Shown here in pieces: positions 11,920 to 22,038 of a DNA stretch of 64,000 bases. Under the pieces are notes generated by a model. It did not search any database, had not been told where the DNA came from, and saw only the letters and a program-made list of their open reading frames with translations. The position numbers and the translations under genes were made by a program. Numbering within the stretch: the first letter of the stretch is position 1; the number at the start of each line of letters is the position of its first letter. The stretch comes from Gymnopus androsaceus JB14 (taxonomy: Eukaryota > Basidiomycota > Agaricomycetes > Agaricales > Omphalotaceae), in assembly GCA_009733575.1 (NCBI GenBank), contig ML769531.1:1-64000 (forward strand), written 5' to 3'.

Positions 11920-12443
11920 TTAAAAAAAAGAAACCACGGGGGGACCAAATGGAGCGGGAAAAAAAAAAGAAAGAGAGAAAAAAAACAAATGAAAAACAAA
12001 TGAGATGCTTTCCTTTTCACCAGCCATAGGAAAGCGTGGTTGTGAATGCTCATCAATACGTTCTTGGGTATAGCGACTAGTGGGAGTGAACAGCAGAGGA
12101 ATGGGATTGAGTTGGGGAAGGCCCTCGAGAGGGCCACATATAGGAATGGAAATATTATTTGAAATTAATGGTAAGGATTAAATTGAGGAGGAAGGTGGGG
12201 AAGAATGCCACCTAAAGTGGAACAGGGAGAGGATAGACCAGAGAAGATGATGGAGGAGGCTAGGATGGCCGAACACTGAAGAATCGACGCATACGTCGTT
12301 GCATTGTAAGAGAATTAAGCGTGAACGCCAAGATAATTTGATCAGACTTCGGTGCCGGACCGAGGACGTCGGATTTAAGAGAAATAGAAATATTGGCGCC
12401 GAGATTAGATAAGTCCGATTTCAATGCTGCCTCGTTCACATCC

Positions 12444-13383
12444 TCATCGTTCAACTTGCTGATTTCTTCTGTCTCTTCCGTCCTCCTTGCGAAACCGCGG
12501 AAGCTCTCGAGGGATGGTGGGGATCGTAACGACTTTGTCGGTATTGGGGTCGGTCAGCGTATAGTGCTGATCGCCGGAGAGGAAATTCTGGATACGGGCT
12601 TGGGTGAGGATCTCGAAAGGACGACCCAGCAGGACGTCGTATGCAGGCGACTCGACGATATGGACTTGCAGGAATGAGATTATGTTGCCGAACCGAAACG
12701 GTACGTCTTTTGCAACTCCAAGTGTCCAGTCCGTCTTACTGTTCGCACTTTGTAGCGGAATTCGACATTTTGGATCGAAGGAGAGACCTAACGCATTGCT
12801 AGTTGCGTCGGACATCGCAACTATACTACAGCCACTGTCTGCAACACAATGAACAGCACGTTCTCCAATGAGAGCGTTCAGGTCTCGGATGCTCGATGAT
12901 TCTTTGGCGACATAGAAGTCATCCCCTTCCCTTGCGTCTCCGAATTCCTGGAAGAAGACCGCCACCGGATCTGGAGGGTCTTTCAGGGCAAATGGAAGGG
13001 ATTCCATGTTGCTGTACCGAGTCCTACTCGGGGACAGTGATTTTGCAGATTCCAAAAGGTACGTCGGTTCGATATCTTCCAATAGATTACCGTCGATTCC
13101 AATTCGACGACTCGTCACGTTCTCTTTTACTTTCCTTCGGTAATCTGGAGCGATCGCTAACAAGTCATCTTGTCTGATAGATACTACACTCGAGAGTCCT
13201 GCCTGAACAACTCGTTCAACAGCAGCCTCGGTCTCGATAGGTGCTCGGTATCGAAAGTTATGGACGTCATCTTTGGGAGGGACGCCAACCGTCCTTTCCT
13301 GCGGAGGGACAGAAGTTTGCCTATGATAGGCTTCGGCAGCCTCGTTGGACCAGGAACAGGAGGAATCGGTTGGGAAGGCTCAG
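12444..13383 (-). CDS. Retroviral-type aspartic protease of the LTR element
   Basis: The frame is open from about 13383 to the stop at 12444, in the -1 frame relative to gag and overlapping its last 200 bases. It shows an active-site motif VADSGCSIVAM (DSG in place of the usual DTG), the flap-side region, and AYDVLLGRPFEIL, which matches the second conserved block of retropepsins. No ATG is needed if the product is made as a gag-pro fusion by frameshifting. The protein stops after RNQQVER; a further short frame (12260-12454) follows in another phase and has no reverse-transcriptase motif. Confidence 0.8.
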
Positions 13384-15004
13384 GATCGCGGGGAGGAGGA
13401 TTAGGTTTGGATATAGGCTTTGACGACATTTTATCAGGTACGTCCTTGTCTTTAGCTTCTTTCGTCGCTCGACGAGTTTCCATTTTGAAGATGAGCTGAC
13501 ATATCGCTTCAGCTTCTGGCTCTTCCTCAACAGGACTCATCATATACGACGCGGCCTTCGCGAGCATCGATGGACCTTGGAACCCACGGAGGGAATAGGA
13601 GGAATGGGTACTCACATCGACTCCTGCCAACGGACCCGTTGTAACCTGGGGTGACTCCAACAACCAGGACTTCTCGGACAGATGGTCTTCAAAATAACAT
13701 TCGAAACGTTGTTTTAAGGTACCTTCCATATATCGTTGATTACGAGGGAGACGCTGACCAGTCTTAAGTTGCACGAATCCGTTCTCGCTGTGCTTGACTC
13801 GACCCTTGTCAACCCAATCTCTTAGGTCGACACAAGTATCGAAGTTGGGACTATCACAATTGTCCCAGAAGCATTTGTTGGATCGGTTCTGTTTTGGAGG
13901 ACGGTTACCACCACTAGACTGAGGTGAGTTATTATTTCCCATCTGGCTCAACATTTGGGTGAACAATGCCAGGAACTGATCAAGCTTCGAGTCCGTAGAT
14001 TCCAACTTGGGAGTAACCGAAGCCGTTGTGGAGGAAACGGGGACCAGAGATTGGTCCCCAATGCTAAAATTTCCACCTATCACGGTGGTCGACGCGTCAG
14101 AAAGGAGGAAATCGATGGCTTCGCGTAATTCGGTAAGTGAATACGCTTGACCTTTAACCTTCTTCCGGAATGACACCTGTAAACGTGTATCTAGACGGAT
14201 GCGGATGGAATTGGGAAATGCCTGCATGTAGAAGCTGGCGACTTGGACCCCGGAAAGGATACCATGTTCCTGGAGGGAATCGGCAACAATGGAGAATTTT
14301 CGGTGGTAAGTACCGAGTTCTTTACTGTTTGATATTCCAGACTTAGCGAACTCGCTGACAACCTTCTTCAGGTCCTCGGTTGTCGCCTCCGCCACCTCCA
14401 ATGCGCCGGGATAGTGGGACAAGACCTCTTTCTTGAATTCGGCCCACGTTTTGGCAACTTCTTTGAACGTGGGGAGGGTTCGCCAGAACCTCATCGATTC
14501 AGGATCAGCGTAGCGAAGAACTCCCTTCTTCATCTCCGCATCATCGGCGTCAATACCTGCAGCTTTCGCAACCGTTTCGAATTCCTCGAAAAAGGTAGGG
14601 AGTTGCTCTTCATATTTGGAATCCCATTTAGGGGCTGAACGCTCATTTTGAGCAGGAAGAGGGTGTAACATGGCCATCTGTGGCAATCGGGGAATGTTTG
14701 GAACGGGATTTATCTGTTGAGTAGACCCTGGAGTAGGTCTGGTATCTGGATTAACCCTGGGACTAGGGTTGGGATTAACGCTCCCTGGACTAGGAGTTCG
14801 GTATCTGGGACTTCCGGGACTAGGAGTCTGTTCTGGAGGAGTATCGGGTGGTGTAGTTAAAGGCGATAACAGGGAAAGCTGATTATGTGTGGCTTCGTCG
14901 TCAGGTACAGGTTCGAAAACATCCGAGACTTCGAAGCTAAGTTCAGCGGACTGTAGAGCAGTGAGTAGCTCTTGAGACTCTGGAGAGAGACGACGGGTTC
15001 TCAA
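13184..15004 (-). CDS. Gag-like protein of the LTR element
   Basis: 606 codons. A proline-rich N terminus (PLTTPPDTPPEQTPSPGSP) leads into a retrotransposon gag fold of about 200 residues (KYEEQLPTFFEEFETVAKAA, MRFWRTLPTFKEVAKTWAEF, KELGTYHRKFSIVADSL). A nucleocapsid-like Cys segment follows (SNKCFWDNCDSPNFDTC) in place of a classical CCHC knuckle. The family is common in agaricomycete gypsy-type elements. The frame is undamaged, which suggests fairly recent activity. The extreme C terminus overlaps the protease frame. Confidence 0.85.
   Translation of the reverse strand: MRTRRLSPESQELLTALQSAELSFEVSDVFEPVPDDEATHNQLSLLSPLTTPPDTPPEQTPSPGSPRYRTPSPGSVNPNPSPRVNPDTRPTPGSTQQINPVPNIPRLPQMAMLHPLPAQNERSAPKWDSKYEEQLPTFFEEFETVAKAAGIDADDAEMKKGVLRYADPESMRFWRTLPTFKEVAKTWAEFKKEVLSHYPGALEVAEATTEDLKKVVSEFAKSGISNSKELGTYHRKFSIVADSLQEHGILSGVQVASFYMQAFPNSIRIRLDTRLQVSFRKKVKGQAYSLTELREAIDFLLSDASTTVIGGNFSIGDQSLVPVSSTTASVTPKLESTDSKLDQFLALFTQMLSQMGNNNSPQSSGGNRPPKQNRSNKCFWDNCDSPNFDTCVDLRDWVDKGRVKHSENGFVQLKTGQRLPRNQRYMEGTLKQRFECYFEDHLSEKSWLLESPQVTTGPLAGVDVSTHSSYSLRGFQGPSMLAKAASYMMSPVEEEPEAEAICQLIFKMETRRATKEAKDKDVPDKMSSKPISKPNPPPRDPEPSQPIPPVPGPTRLPKPIIGKLLSLRRKGRLASLPKMTSITFDTEHLSRPRLLLNELFRQDSRV
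13271..13277 (-). promoter_or_regulatory. Candidate -1 ribosomal frameshift heptamer (C CCA AAG)
   Basis: In the gag frame the minus strand reads CTC CCA AAG. The heptamer CCCAAAG fits X XXY YYZ, and slipping back one base enters the open protease frame. It lies in the gag/pro overlap, 85 bases before the gag stop. No pairing structure was computed. Confidence 0.4.
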
Positions 15005-15059
15005 GCCTTCTCGACGTGGTCGAGACGTCTTGAGAAGATAGGAGTTGTTGCAAACAACA

Positions 15060-15089
15060 CTGGATTACCCCCTCACGGTGGGCTCCAGA
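15060..15089 (-). other. Candidate primer-binding site of the LTR element
   Basis: Immediately inside the 5' LTR the minus strand reads TCTGGAGCCCACCGTGAGGG. TGG as the first bases after the LTR fits a tRNA 3' CCA primer. I cannot name the tRNA. Confidence 0.45.
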
Positions 15090-15407
15090 TGTAAAGCTAG
15101 ATCCCGTGTGTAGACGGAAACGCGCTTTGGGCTCGAGAGAGCTAATCGAGGTTGTTCGCAGTCTAAGGAATATATATATTGGAAAGCGGGAAAAAAAGTC
15201 CCTCTATCTCGACGCGGTACTGGTTTTATACGTACCGAGTCCCTATGTATCTATGGCGGTTGTACTAGCGACAATAAGTAGTAAGGAGTGAAACGTGCCC
15301 GAGAGCACCGATACCTGGTAGGTATGTGAGGTAATGTCACTACATATGGTAAGTCCAAGGAACTTGTCGCGAATTCATACGCGTGCATACGCGTATGAAG
15401 CGCGACA
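15090..15407 (-). repeat. LTR, 5' copy relative to element coding
   Basis: 318-bp partner of 11589-11906, with TG...CA ends. It is followed by AAGAG (15408-15412), the right target-site duplication. Confidence 0.92.
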
Positions 15408-15473
15408 AAGAGGTTACCCTTCTACAGACAGCGCTGGATATTCGGGATGAACTGTACGGTGACAACCGTACTA

Positions 15474-15692
15474 CAGCGTCTTGCATAAAGGTTTACCACT
15501 TCATGATTTTTTTCAACGCTTGTGATGACCCTGCGTCCAATACAGTCAACCCTCGTTGTTATTTATTTTACAGGGGCACACCTTGTGGCACATAGAAAAT
15601 AAATAATAATGAGGGTCAACTGTATTGGATCCTGCAGGGTCATCACAAGCGTTGAAAAATCATGAAGCGGTAAACCTTTATGCAAGACGCTG
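15474..15692. mobile_element. Foldback MITE with TA target duplication
   Basis: The two halves of this 219-bp segment are near-perfect inverted repeats of about 95 bases each, starting CAGCGTCTTGCATAAAGG and ending in its reverse complement. It is flanked by TA on both sides (15472-15473 and 15693-15694), as expected for a Tc1/mariner-mobilised MITE. It carries no coding capacity. Ignoring it and one TA restores the host exon frame, so it inserted into coding DNA. Confidence 0.88.
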
Positions 15693-17952
15693 TACAATAG
15701 TTCTCGGAAAACGTCCAGAGTTTTGGAGACCATCACCCGTATGCTTCATTTAAGGTTTATATACATCAATGACTGAGTTGTTTTATTCATATAGTGGAGC
15801 GATGTTAATGAACCTGATCAACCACCATTAATATTCCCCGAAGATGATCTCCTTAGGGACCTAGTTTCTCTATACTTCTCTAGGATACATTACCTCTATC
15901 CTCTTTTCCATCAGCCGACATTTGAAAGACAAGTATTCCAAGAAAAGCTTCACCTACGGGATAGAATGTTTGGTGCGACTCTTCTTGTTGTTTGCTCTAA
16001 CGCCTCGCGTCATTCCAATGATCCTCGAAATCTATACGACAACAGCCAGTCGGAACATTCCGTTGGGTGGAAATACTTCAGACAAGTTCGATTCCTTCGA
16101 CTGACGTTCTTCAACCTATGTCATTATTCGAAGTACAACTATACTGTACGTCCTTTCGTCCTCCTCTGGTGTATTCAAATCATTGACGTACTTATACTGC
16201 AGTTGTCGCTGCTGTATTTGTTTCCAACATCTCTTGGAGATAGTTCTTGGCCATGGGATATGTGTCGTCCATGCATACGGTTGGCATACGCAGTCGTGCA
16301 GCCATACGAGAGCGGACCCAAGGGAGCTTCCGCGATGTGGTCGAATGCGAACTTTGGAAGCGAGCTTTTTGGGTGCTCACCTTTTTTGAGCAGTCTAGAG
16401 GTATATTTCTTGGTCGTCCAATCGAGCTGTCAACGGAGCAGTACGTGAAATATCATCATATCGAAATTTGTTTGGCTCATCATTCTGCTTCTAGACTCGA
16501 TTTTGATTTTCCAAAGGAATGTGATGACGAATGGTGTTCAATCCTTATAATCCTGAACTTGCCTTCGTACAACCACCTGAAAAGCCTTCTTACCTGGCTT
16601 ACTGGAGACATTTGCTCACGCTTGCGGTAGCTTCCGGTCGTGCAAGACGTCGTATGGTGAGTCTCAACGCATTTCGGCGTTATATGTTCTGAAAAAATTA
16701 TGTTTCACGAAAGCTCGATTCACCGATTGAATTCACACATGAGCGTATAGTTGAGCTACGAATGACATATTTGAACAACTGGATCATCTCAGTGCCAACA
16801 CATCGTGAGTCTCTTTCTTCCGCATACTTCATTCGCGTTGATTTTCGCTTCCAGTCCTGTGGGATGGTCATATCCAGGATCCATCTTCTTCATTCAATCC
16901 TTGATGCTTCATACTGCCTTTTATCGAGCTCAGATGCCAACACACAAAGCTAATATTCGGACTGGCCCGGGAGCTTGCGTCGCTCGAAGTATGTGCGCTT
17001 TGAAGTCGTATCTTCGCCTTATCGAAGCTCAACACCAACGACGAGATTGTATCATGTTACCAAATTTGATATTGTGTGGGGTTCTCGATTTCACTATGTA
17101 AAGATTTCTGACACTGTTGCATGCAGCATCGAGTATTCATGTGCGGGCTCCTTATTTTCATTCATCTCATGAAGAGGACGTGGATGGACTCTACGGTAGA
17201 CTGGGAGAAGGAAATGGCTTGATGTGCACAAATGCTTGTACTTCTTGACCATTTATGAGCGAAGGTTGGTCTGTTTTCATCTTCCCCTAGAACGTACATT
17301 TAACCATCGCTAGATATGAAGTGGCAGGGCGACTTTAGCGCGTTTTAATGTTTGAATGTCCTATATTCAACCTATTATAGCGATCTTCTACAGGCAATAG
17401 TCTCTAGCAGCGAGCTTCCTTTGTCTCCCGAGCAGAGTCTTTTGAAGCGTGGTCGAATTTGTGATTCTTTCGGTTCTCCAGAAGAAGAGGGCGAAGACAT
17501 CCATCTATTCTCCTCTGAATTGTCCATCATGCCACCTCCGATCAACGACCACCAATATTGGCACCAAGGCGTCACTCCGAGACCTCCATTTGAGATACCA
17601 GATCTTTCAAACCCCAAGCTATATCAAGCGGGGGATGCTTCATGTCCTACATGAATGCTCCAGCATGCTTACTATCTGCCTTATTCCAGGACTGAAGAAG
17701 ATTGGGCTTCGTTCATGTCTATGATTAGTCTCCTCTGACTAAACTGAGATTCGATATCTGCTCACAGTATTACTTTACATTCAGGTTGACGAAATGCTAC
17801 TCTCTGTCAAGACCAAGTGTTAGGACCTACGTACTCTACGTTTCATTCCATAATGTTTAAAAACATCGGCAGAACCATATTTTGAATACAGTGAATGTAA
17901 CAAGGTACAATGAACCTGACGGAGTAAAAAGCAAGTAAGCACGCAAACAAGT

Positions 17953-18758
17953 TCAAATCGTATCTTCTGAGTCTTCCTTTCCATTAGCATCCTCCAACGT
18001 GTCCCTGCTTCCCTTCCTCACACCCGTGCGTAATTTCGCGAGGTTTGGCATTGTCGGTAATACCAGTGGCGTAATCCACACAACCGGATACCTCCTCTGT
18101 ATGTTGTTGAGAAGCAGAGCAACGGCGAGAGCGAGAGATGAGCTCAGAAGGATGATGGGAAGGAAGTACCAGCTTAGAGCGCGAATGGAGGGATCTAGAG
18201 CTGGGAGGATAGCTGTTGCGCCTGCTGGAGGGTGCAAGGTTTTCGTAAGTTGCATGACCACAATCGCCGTCGCGCACGATAGTGAAACTACTAGCCACGA
18301 AACGTTGTCAAATTGAGCCTGGGTGGGAAGAAGAAGAAAGAGCTTGGTGATGATGATGCCACTGAGGGCGCCAAAAAAATGCCCTCCCAGCAGTGCCTGG
18401 GGTTGCGCTAATGGCGCCTCTATAGCGCCGTAGATAAGTACGGCGGAAGCTCCCTGCGTCCTTGGTGTCAGTTCTCGTACCAAGTGAGGAGAAGAGAATC
18501 CAAATAACTCACATAGCTCGGTACGATTAAGGGTGCACCTCTCCTCACAAAATATGCTGAATAGCCAAATACCGCCTGGATGACGGACAGCCCACAGAAG
18601 GCGCCAAGGAAGGACCATAAACATATTGTTGGCTGTCCTGGAACGGTGGTTTGTTTGCCTTCTCTATATCCAAGGAAGTGCGAGATAAAGCGAGGGAAGC
18701 GCGAGAGAATAGTAGGCGGTGGTGGATTTGGAGAAGTATTTGGGACGGAGGGCAACAT
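17953..18758 (-). CDS. HPP-family integral membrane protein
   Basis: Two exons (18758-18513 and 18453-17953) joined over a 59-bp GT-AG intron give about 248 residues. After a proline-rich cytosolic N terminus there are four or five hydrophobic segments: FLGAFCGLSVIQAVFGYSAYF, GALSGIIITKLFLLLP, WLVVSLSCATAIVVMQLT and FLPIILLSSSLALAVALLL. The family motif LHPPAGATAILPA is present, as is QPQALLGGHFFGALSG. Plant and algal members move nitrite into plastids, but the substrate of fungal members is not established. The C terminus is hydrophilic and acidic (KEDSEDTI). No break is seen. Confidence 0.88.
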
Positions 18759-19783
18759 CGTTCGCTCGTTTGTAGGATCCGCTTCGGTAAAAGAAAAAAG
18801 GACAAAGCGGCAGAGGTGTATTTATGAGTGCCTATTGAATTGCATCATGTATTAATATTGTTCGATCGTAATAGAGAATTGGATACATACTTACAAGTGA
18901 TATATGCCAGTCAGTCTTCGAGGTCGACGGGTGACACTTGCGACGATATGGGAGTCATTTTTTTCACTGCCTTGTCTACCCAGTGGCCTCGGTACTCGTA
19001 ATCCGATCCTGAACTCCGGGTAGGTAGAGTAGAGATTAGTGACTGGTCCTGCTCTCCAGGTTAGAGTAAGCCTGAGCTGAATCGGGATTAAGTAGGCTAT
19101 CCACCATCACATGTCTTTGGCCTCGGTAGACAGATAGACACGACAGGTCATTGACCTTCTTAGCATCTCGGCGGTAGGAGATCGCTATACTAGATGCTGA
19201 AATATTACCCACTCATGTCAGTACCTGAGCGGGAGCGGGAAACAGACTACAAGAGGGGTTGACTTTGAGCCATGGTCATGGCACAGTTAGACATCCAGAA
19301 TGTCTATCCATTCATTCTCGATGGATCCTTCTACATAGCTAAACGATTGCGCGCTGCCTCACTCATTCCACAATATATGGGCGATGATCTGAGTCGAAAC
19401 GCGATAGAGCTCATTCTGAATTCTTTCAAGAGCAGGGGCAGAGTATCAGAACATCGAGACGATAGTCTAGAGATGAGAGTCAGAAAATCCGTGAAGAGAG
19501 CAGAGTCAGAAGCGAGATACTGGCCCATGAGAATCTCTGGTCCAAGCACGAAGCGCTAATAAGCTAGCAGTGTTATTTATCATCGAGTGTCGCATATTAC
19601 ATGCAGCATGACATATCAGATAATAGCACTTAATCACAGATAATTGAAGCCAAGGAGCGCCGAGGAATTCCATCACAAATGAAGAGAACGGATGAAGTCA
19701 AATGTCACTTCCAAGTTCCAATATACAACAGTTGATTTGCATTTTTACAAAATCTACACAAGGCAAACTCGGATCAAGTCAAC
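18759..19783. other. Intergenic region, no gene recognised
   Basis: About 1 kb. A 95-codon plus-strand frame at 19272-19559 opens with ATG but has no recognisable family, and an equally open frame lies on the other strand, so I do not call it. Confidence 0.4.
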
Positions 19784-21011
19784 TCAAACAATTGTGACTG
19801 TCAACAAGGTCGTGATTCCATCAGTCGCAATATCTGCACAAACCACAAAATCAGTAAGAAAAGGACAAGTACATAGAAATAAAGGCTCACCATGGTTTAC
19901 TCTGATACAAGGAAAACAAAAAGTAAGGTTAGTTCCAAAAACAAGACGCAGATGATTGTAAAGCGTACCCAGCGCTTCCTGCGGCCAACAAACCGGTCAA
20001 TGTTGGTTCCTACAGTTGAATATGTCACTCCACCGAACGATGTGGTTCCAATGGCGGCAGCGGTGAGTGCGTCTCTACCGATGTCATAGCCGTTTGGAAC
20101 AATGTCGTGGCTCTCTTCAGCGTCCTCTTCCTGAGATACACTAAGATGGGGAAAAATCGATATCAGCACGAATTGACGAAGATCTTGAAAAGCCCGTACG
20201 CAAGGAAGAGGGCACCAGTATTTGCTAGTGGGCCGTTTTGAATGAAAAGTCTGTGTGTGTATTAGCAATATACATTGAGAGAACGAGTACAAACTTAACC
20301 GGAGGTGGCTATCAAGCATGGCCAAAAGTTAGAATAATGAACTCATGTCCGAACTATTGTTTGAACCCACTTTCCGCCAATAAGACTTTCCAAACAAGTA
20401 CCGAGAACGGCGTCTCCGTAGTCCTGAATTTCGGTCTCTGATTAGGATTATGAGTCAGGAGATGCTAGCCAAAGACGTACCTGGCGAAGCTCAACCTAGG
20501 AAGTTTGTCAATATCTTTAGCGACACTGTAAGATCACAAAACATACCGTTTGGTTAACAAAACCGTTTCCATCGCCCAGATTGGCGGATTGAGGGCCTCC
20601 TATGTGAATACCGAGGCATTCCGTCGAGCTATGTCCACGCTGAGCATTTGCTGTATTTGTACGTTGTCGAATCAATACTCACAAACCAATAGCCTTGGCA
20701 AAATTTTCAAATCCGGACTTCCGTAAGAACCCCAGGGGAAGAAAGACCGGAGATGATAACCTAGGGATGGAATAAGGAATTGGTTTGATAGTAGAAAGGA
20801 TCCATAGACTTGCATTTAAAGGTTCGCCGAATCCATCACCAGCTAAGAAATTCCTGTTAGTCCGGCTCACCGATGTCTAGATTGATTCCTCACCATTGTC
20901 CAACATCGAACCGCCGTTGATACTGGGGTTGACGAAATCGACTGCCTGACGAGAAGTGACAGCCGAGAGAACGGTTGGGAGTGCGGCAAGGAGGGCAATG
21001 AGGGAGTACAT
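19784..21011 (-). CDS. Conserved small secreted protein of agaricomycetes, two apparent frame breaks
   Basis: The N terminus is a signal peptide (MYSLIALLAALPTVLSAV). Joining many small exons gives INGGSMLDNAGDGFGEPLN, SGFENFAKAIGF, ECLGIHIGGPQSANLGDGNG, DYGDAVLGTCLESLIGGNHL, NGPLANTGALFLAVSQEED, GRDALTAAAIGTTSFGGVTY and VNHDIATDGITTLLTVTIV before the stop. This layout matches an uncharacterised secreted family I know from mushroom genomes; no function is established. The intron after GEPLN has a GC donor (gcaagt). One extra base is needed out near 20737 (after GVLTE) and another near 20011 (after GTN). Either the gene is decaying or the assembly has indels here. Confidence 0.65.
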
Positions 21012-22038
21012 TGTTGGTGTGGAAAGAGCAAACTCGAGCTGAAGCTGAGAAATATCGTGAATCCCTGTGTATATATATAAAAGGATAAAACGTGTGACAT
21101 ACATTGCATGCGCATCCAAGTTCTCTTGCCCCTCAATAGATGATGAACATCACTTCCTTGCTTCTACTGTCGGAATTATCAGAAACATAATTAGTACAGC
21201 ATTCAAACAAGCATACCTACCTCTCGAACGTTTCTCTTGCGATGCGCATGCAGTCCTATGATAGATGCCAATCCAAGGCTTCCATGTGAGTGTTCTCATC
21301 AAAGAGAACGCCAATATCGCCTCTTTGAGTCTCTTGTTTCCACTGTCACTGTATCAGTGGGGATTAGACTTTGGATCGATTCACATGGATTATTTTCATG
21401 AGGAGCTAGAAGAGAGTAAGGTTCAATGAGCATGCTGCTCATCATCAACGGACAGGTTGGTCGAACGTGAAGACGAATTAAATAAGCGCTCATCACGCAC
21501 GCGACGCGAGTCCGAGTCGCGTGATGGATGCGGAAAAGCGTAGCTGCGAGTATGTACGAGACGGGAGCTGCCAAAGCTCTCCAAGGCCTCATGGATATGG
21601 ACTCCCGTTTCGATCGTGTTGGACAAGAGACTAAATATCAGCTAAGAGCTGCAGCAGAGAATGACTTTCAAAGAGTTTTACTCCTAAAAACACGTGAAAA
21701 ATGGATCCTCGAAGACCCATACATTATCATAGATTCATAGTTGTGTCAAGTGTCCGCTGGTCGAAGAAATCTGTTAGTAGCGATCGTTCAACCCATGGGC
21801 CATTATCATCTGAAACTTTTTAATTCCCGCCACATAGGAGCTGAGCTCAAGTACACGTCAACCAGCAAGCATAGTTACCACAATACCGTGACAGTGGACT
21901 CCCAGTGAGTCGCTTACTAGCGCAGTGGGCCCTCTTTGCATGCTCGAGTGTAAATCGATCTGGAGATTTGTTACATACAGAATGGTCGAATCGCTATATT
22001 GATTTATATAAGATAGTCAACACCGCATGAGTTTTCCA
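21012..22038. other. Intergenic region, no gene recognised
   Basis: Only short open frames with no family resemblance. A dense run of CG-containing words occurs near 21500. It separates the secreted-protein gene from the SDR relic. Confidence 0.4.

Larger units (their letters stand above)
11589..15407 (-). mobile_element. Non-autonomous LTR retrotransposon (gag and protease only)
   Basis: A 3.8 kb element bounded by two 318-bp LTRs with TG...CA ends and a perfect AAGAG target duplication. Coding is on the minus strand, so 15090-15407 is the functional 5' LTR. Gag and an aspartic protease are present, but the roughly 0.5 kb between the protease stop and the 3' LTR is too short for reverse transcriptase, RNase H or integrase, and no such motifs appear. 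It must rely on enzymes made elsewhere. The LTRs differ at about 7 of 318 positions by eye, all transitions. It sits in an exon of the regulator relic, in opposite orientation. Confidence 0.92.
10713..17738 (+). pseudogene. PriB-like Zn2Cys6 transcription factor, broken by an LTR element and a MITE
   Basis: Relic of a fungal zinc-cluster regulator related to the three genes at 46.5-56.2 kb. Exon pieces give MPKLQESSF, then RAGTACD..CHRR and the second half of the cluster PNNICSNCLSLDIECTHAKERK, then a linker with six ASSR repeats. The reading frame stops where a retrotransposon begins (11589) and resumes after it (15413) with TLLQTALDIRDELYGDN. It is interrupted again by a MITE at 15474 and resumes with GKRPEFWRPSP. 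The middle domain follows (LVSLYFSRIHYLYPLFHQPT, FERQVFQEKLHLRDRMF, SEHSVGWKYF, ECELWKRAFWVL). A one-base shift occurs near 16098 (QVRFLR then QPMSLFEVQLY) and another near 16543. The last exon ends EEDWASFMSMISLL. It is almost certainly non-functional. Confidence 0.85.

Noticed and set aside
11874..12137. Minus-strand ORF with hydrophobic Phe/Leu run near the LTR
   Set aside because: It reads through the polypurine tract and A-runs; the hydrophobicity is an artefact of those runs.
12260..12454. Start of a reverse transcriptase after the protease
   Set aside because: The short frame has no polymerase motif and is followed directly by non-coding sequence and the LTR.
19272..19559. Possible 95-residue protein gene
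   Set aside because: No motif or splice context, and an equally long open frame on the other strand.
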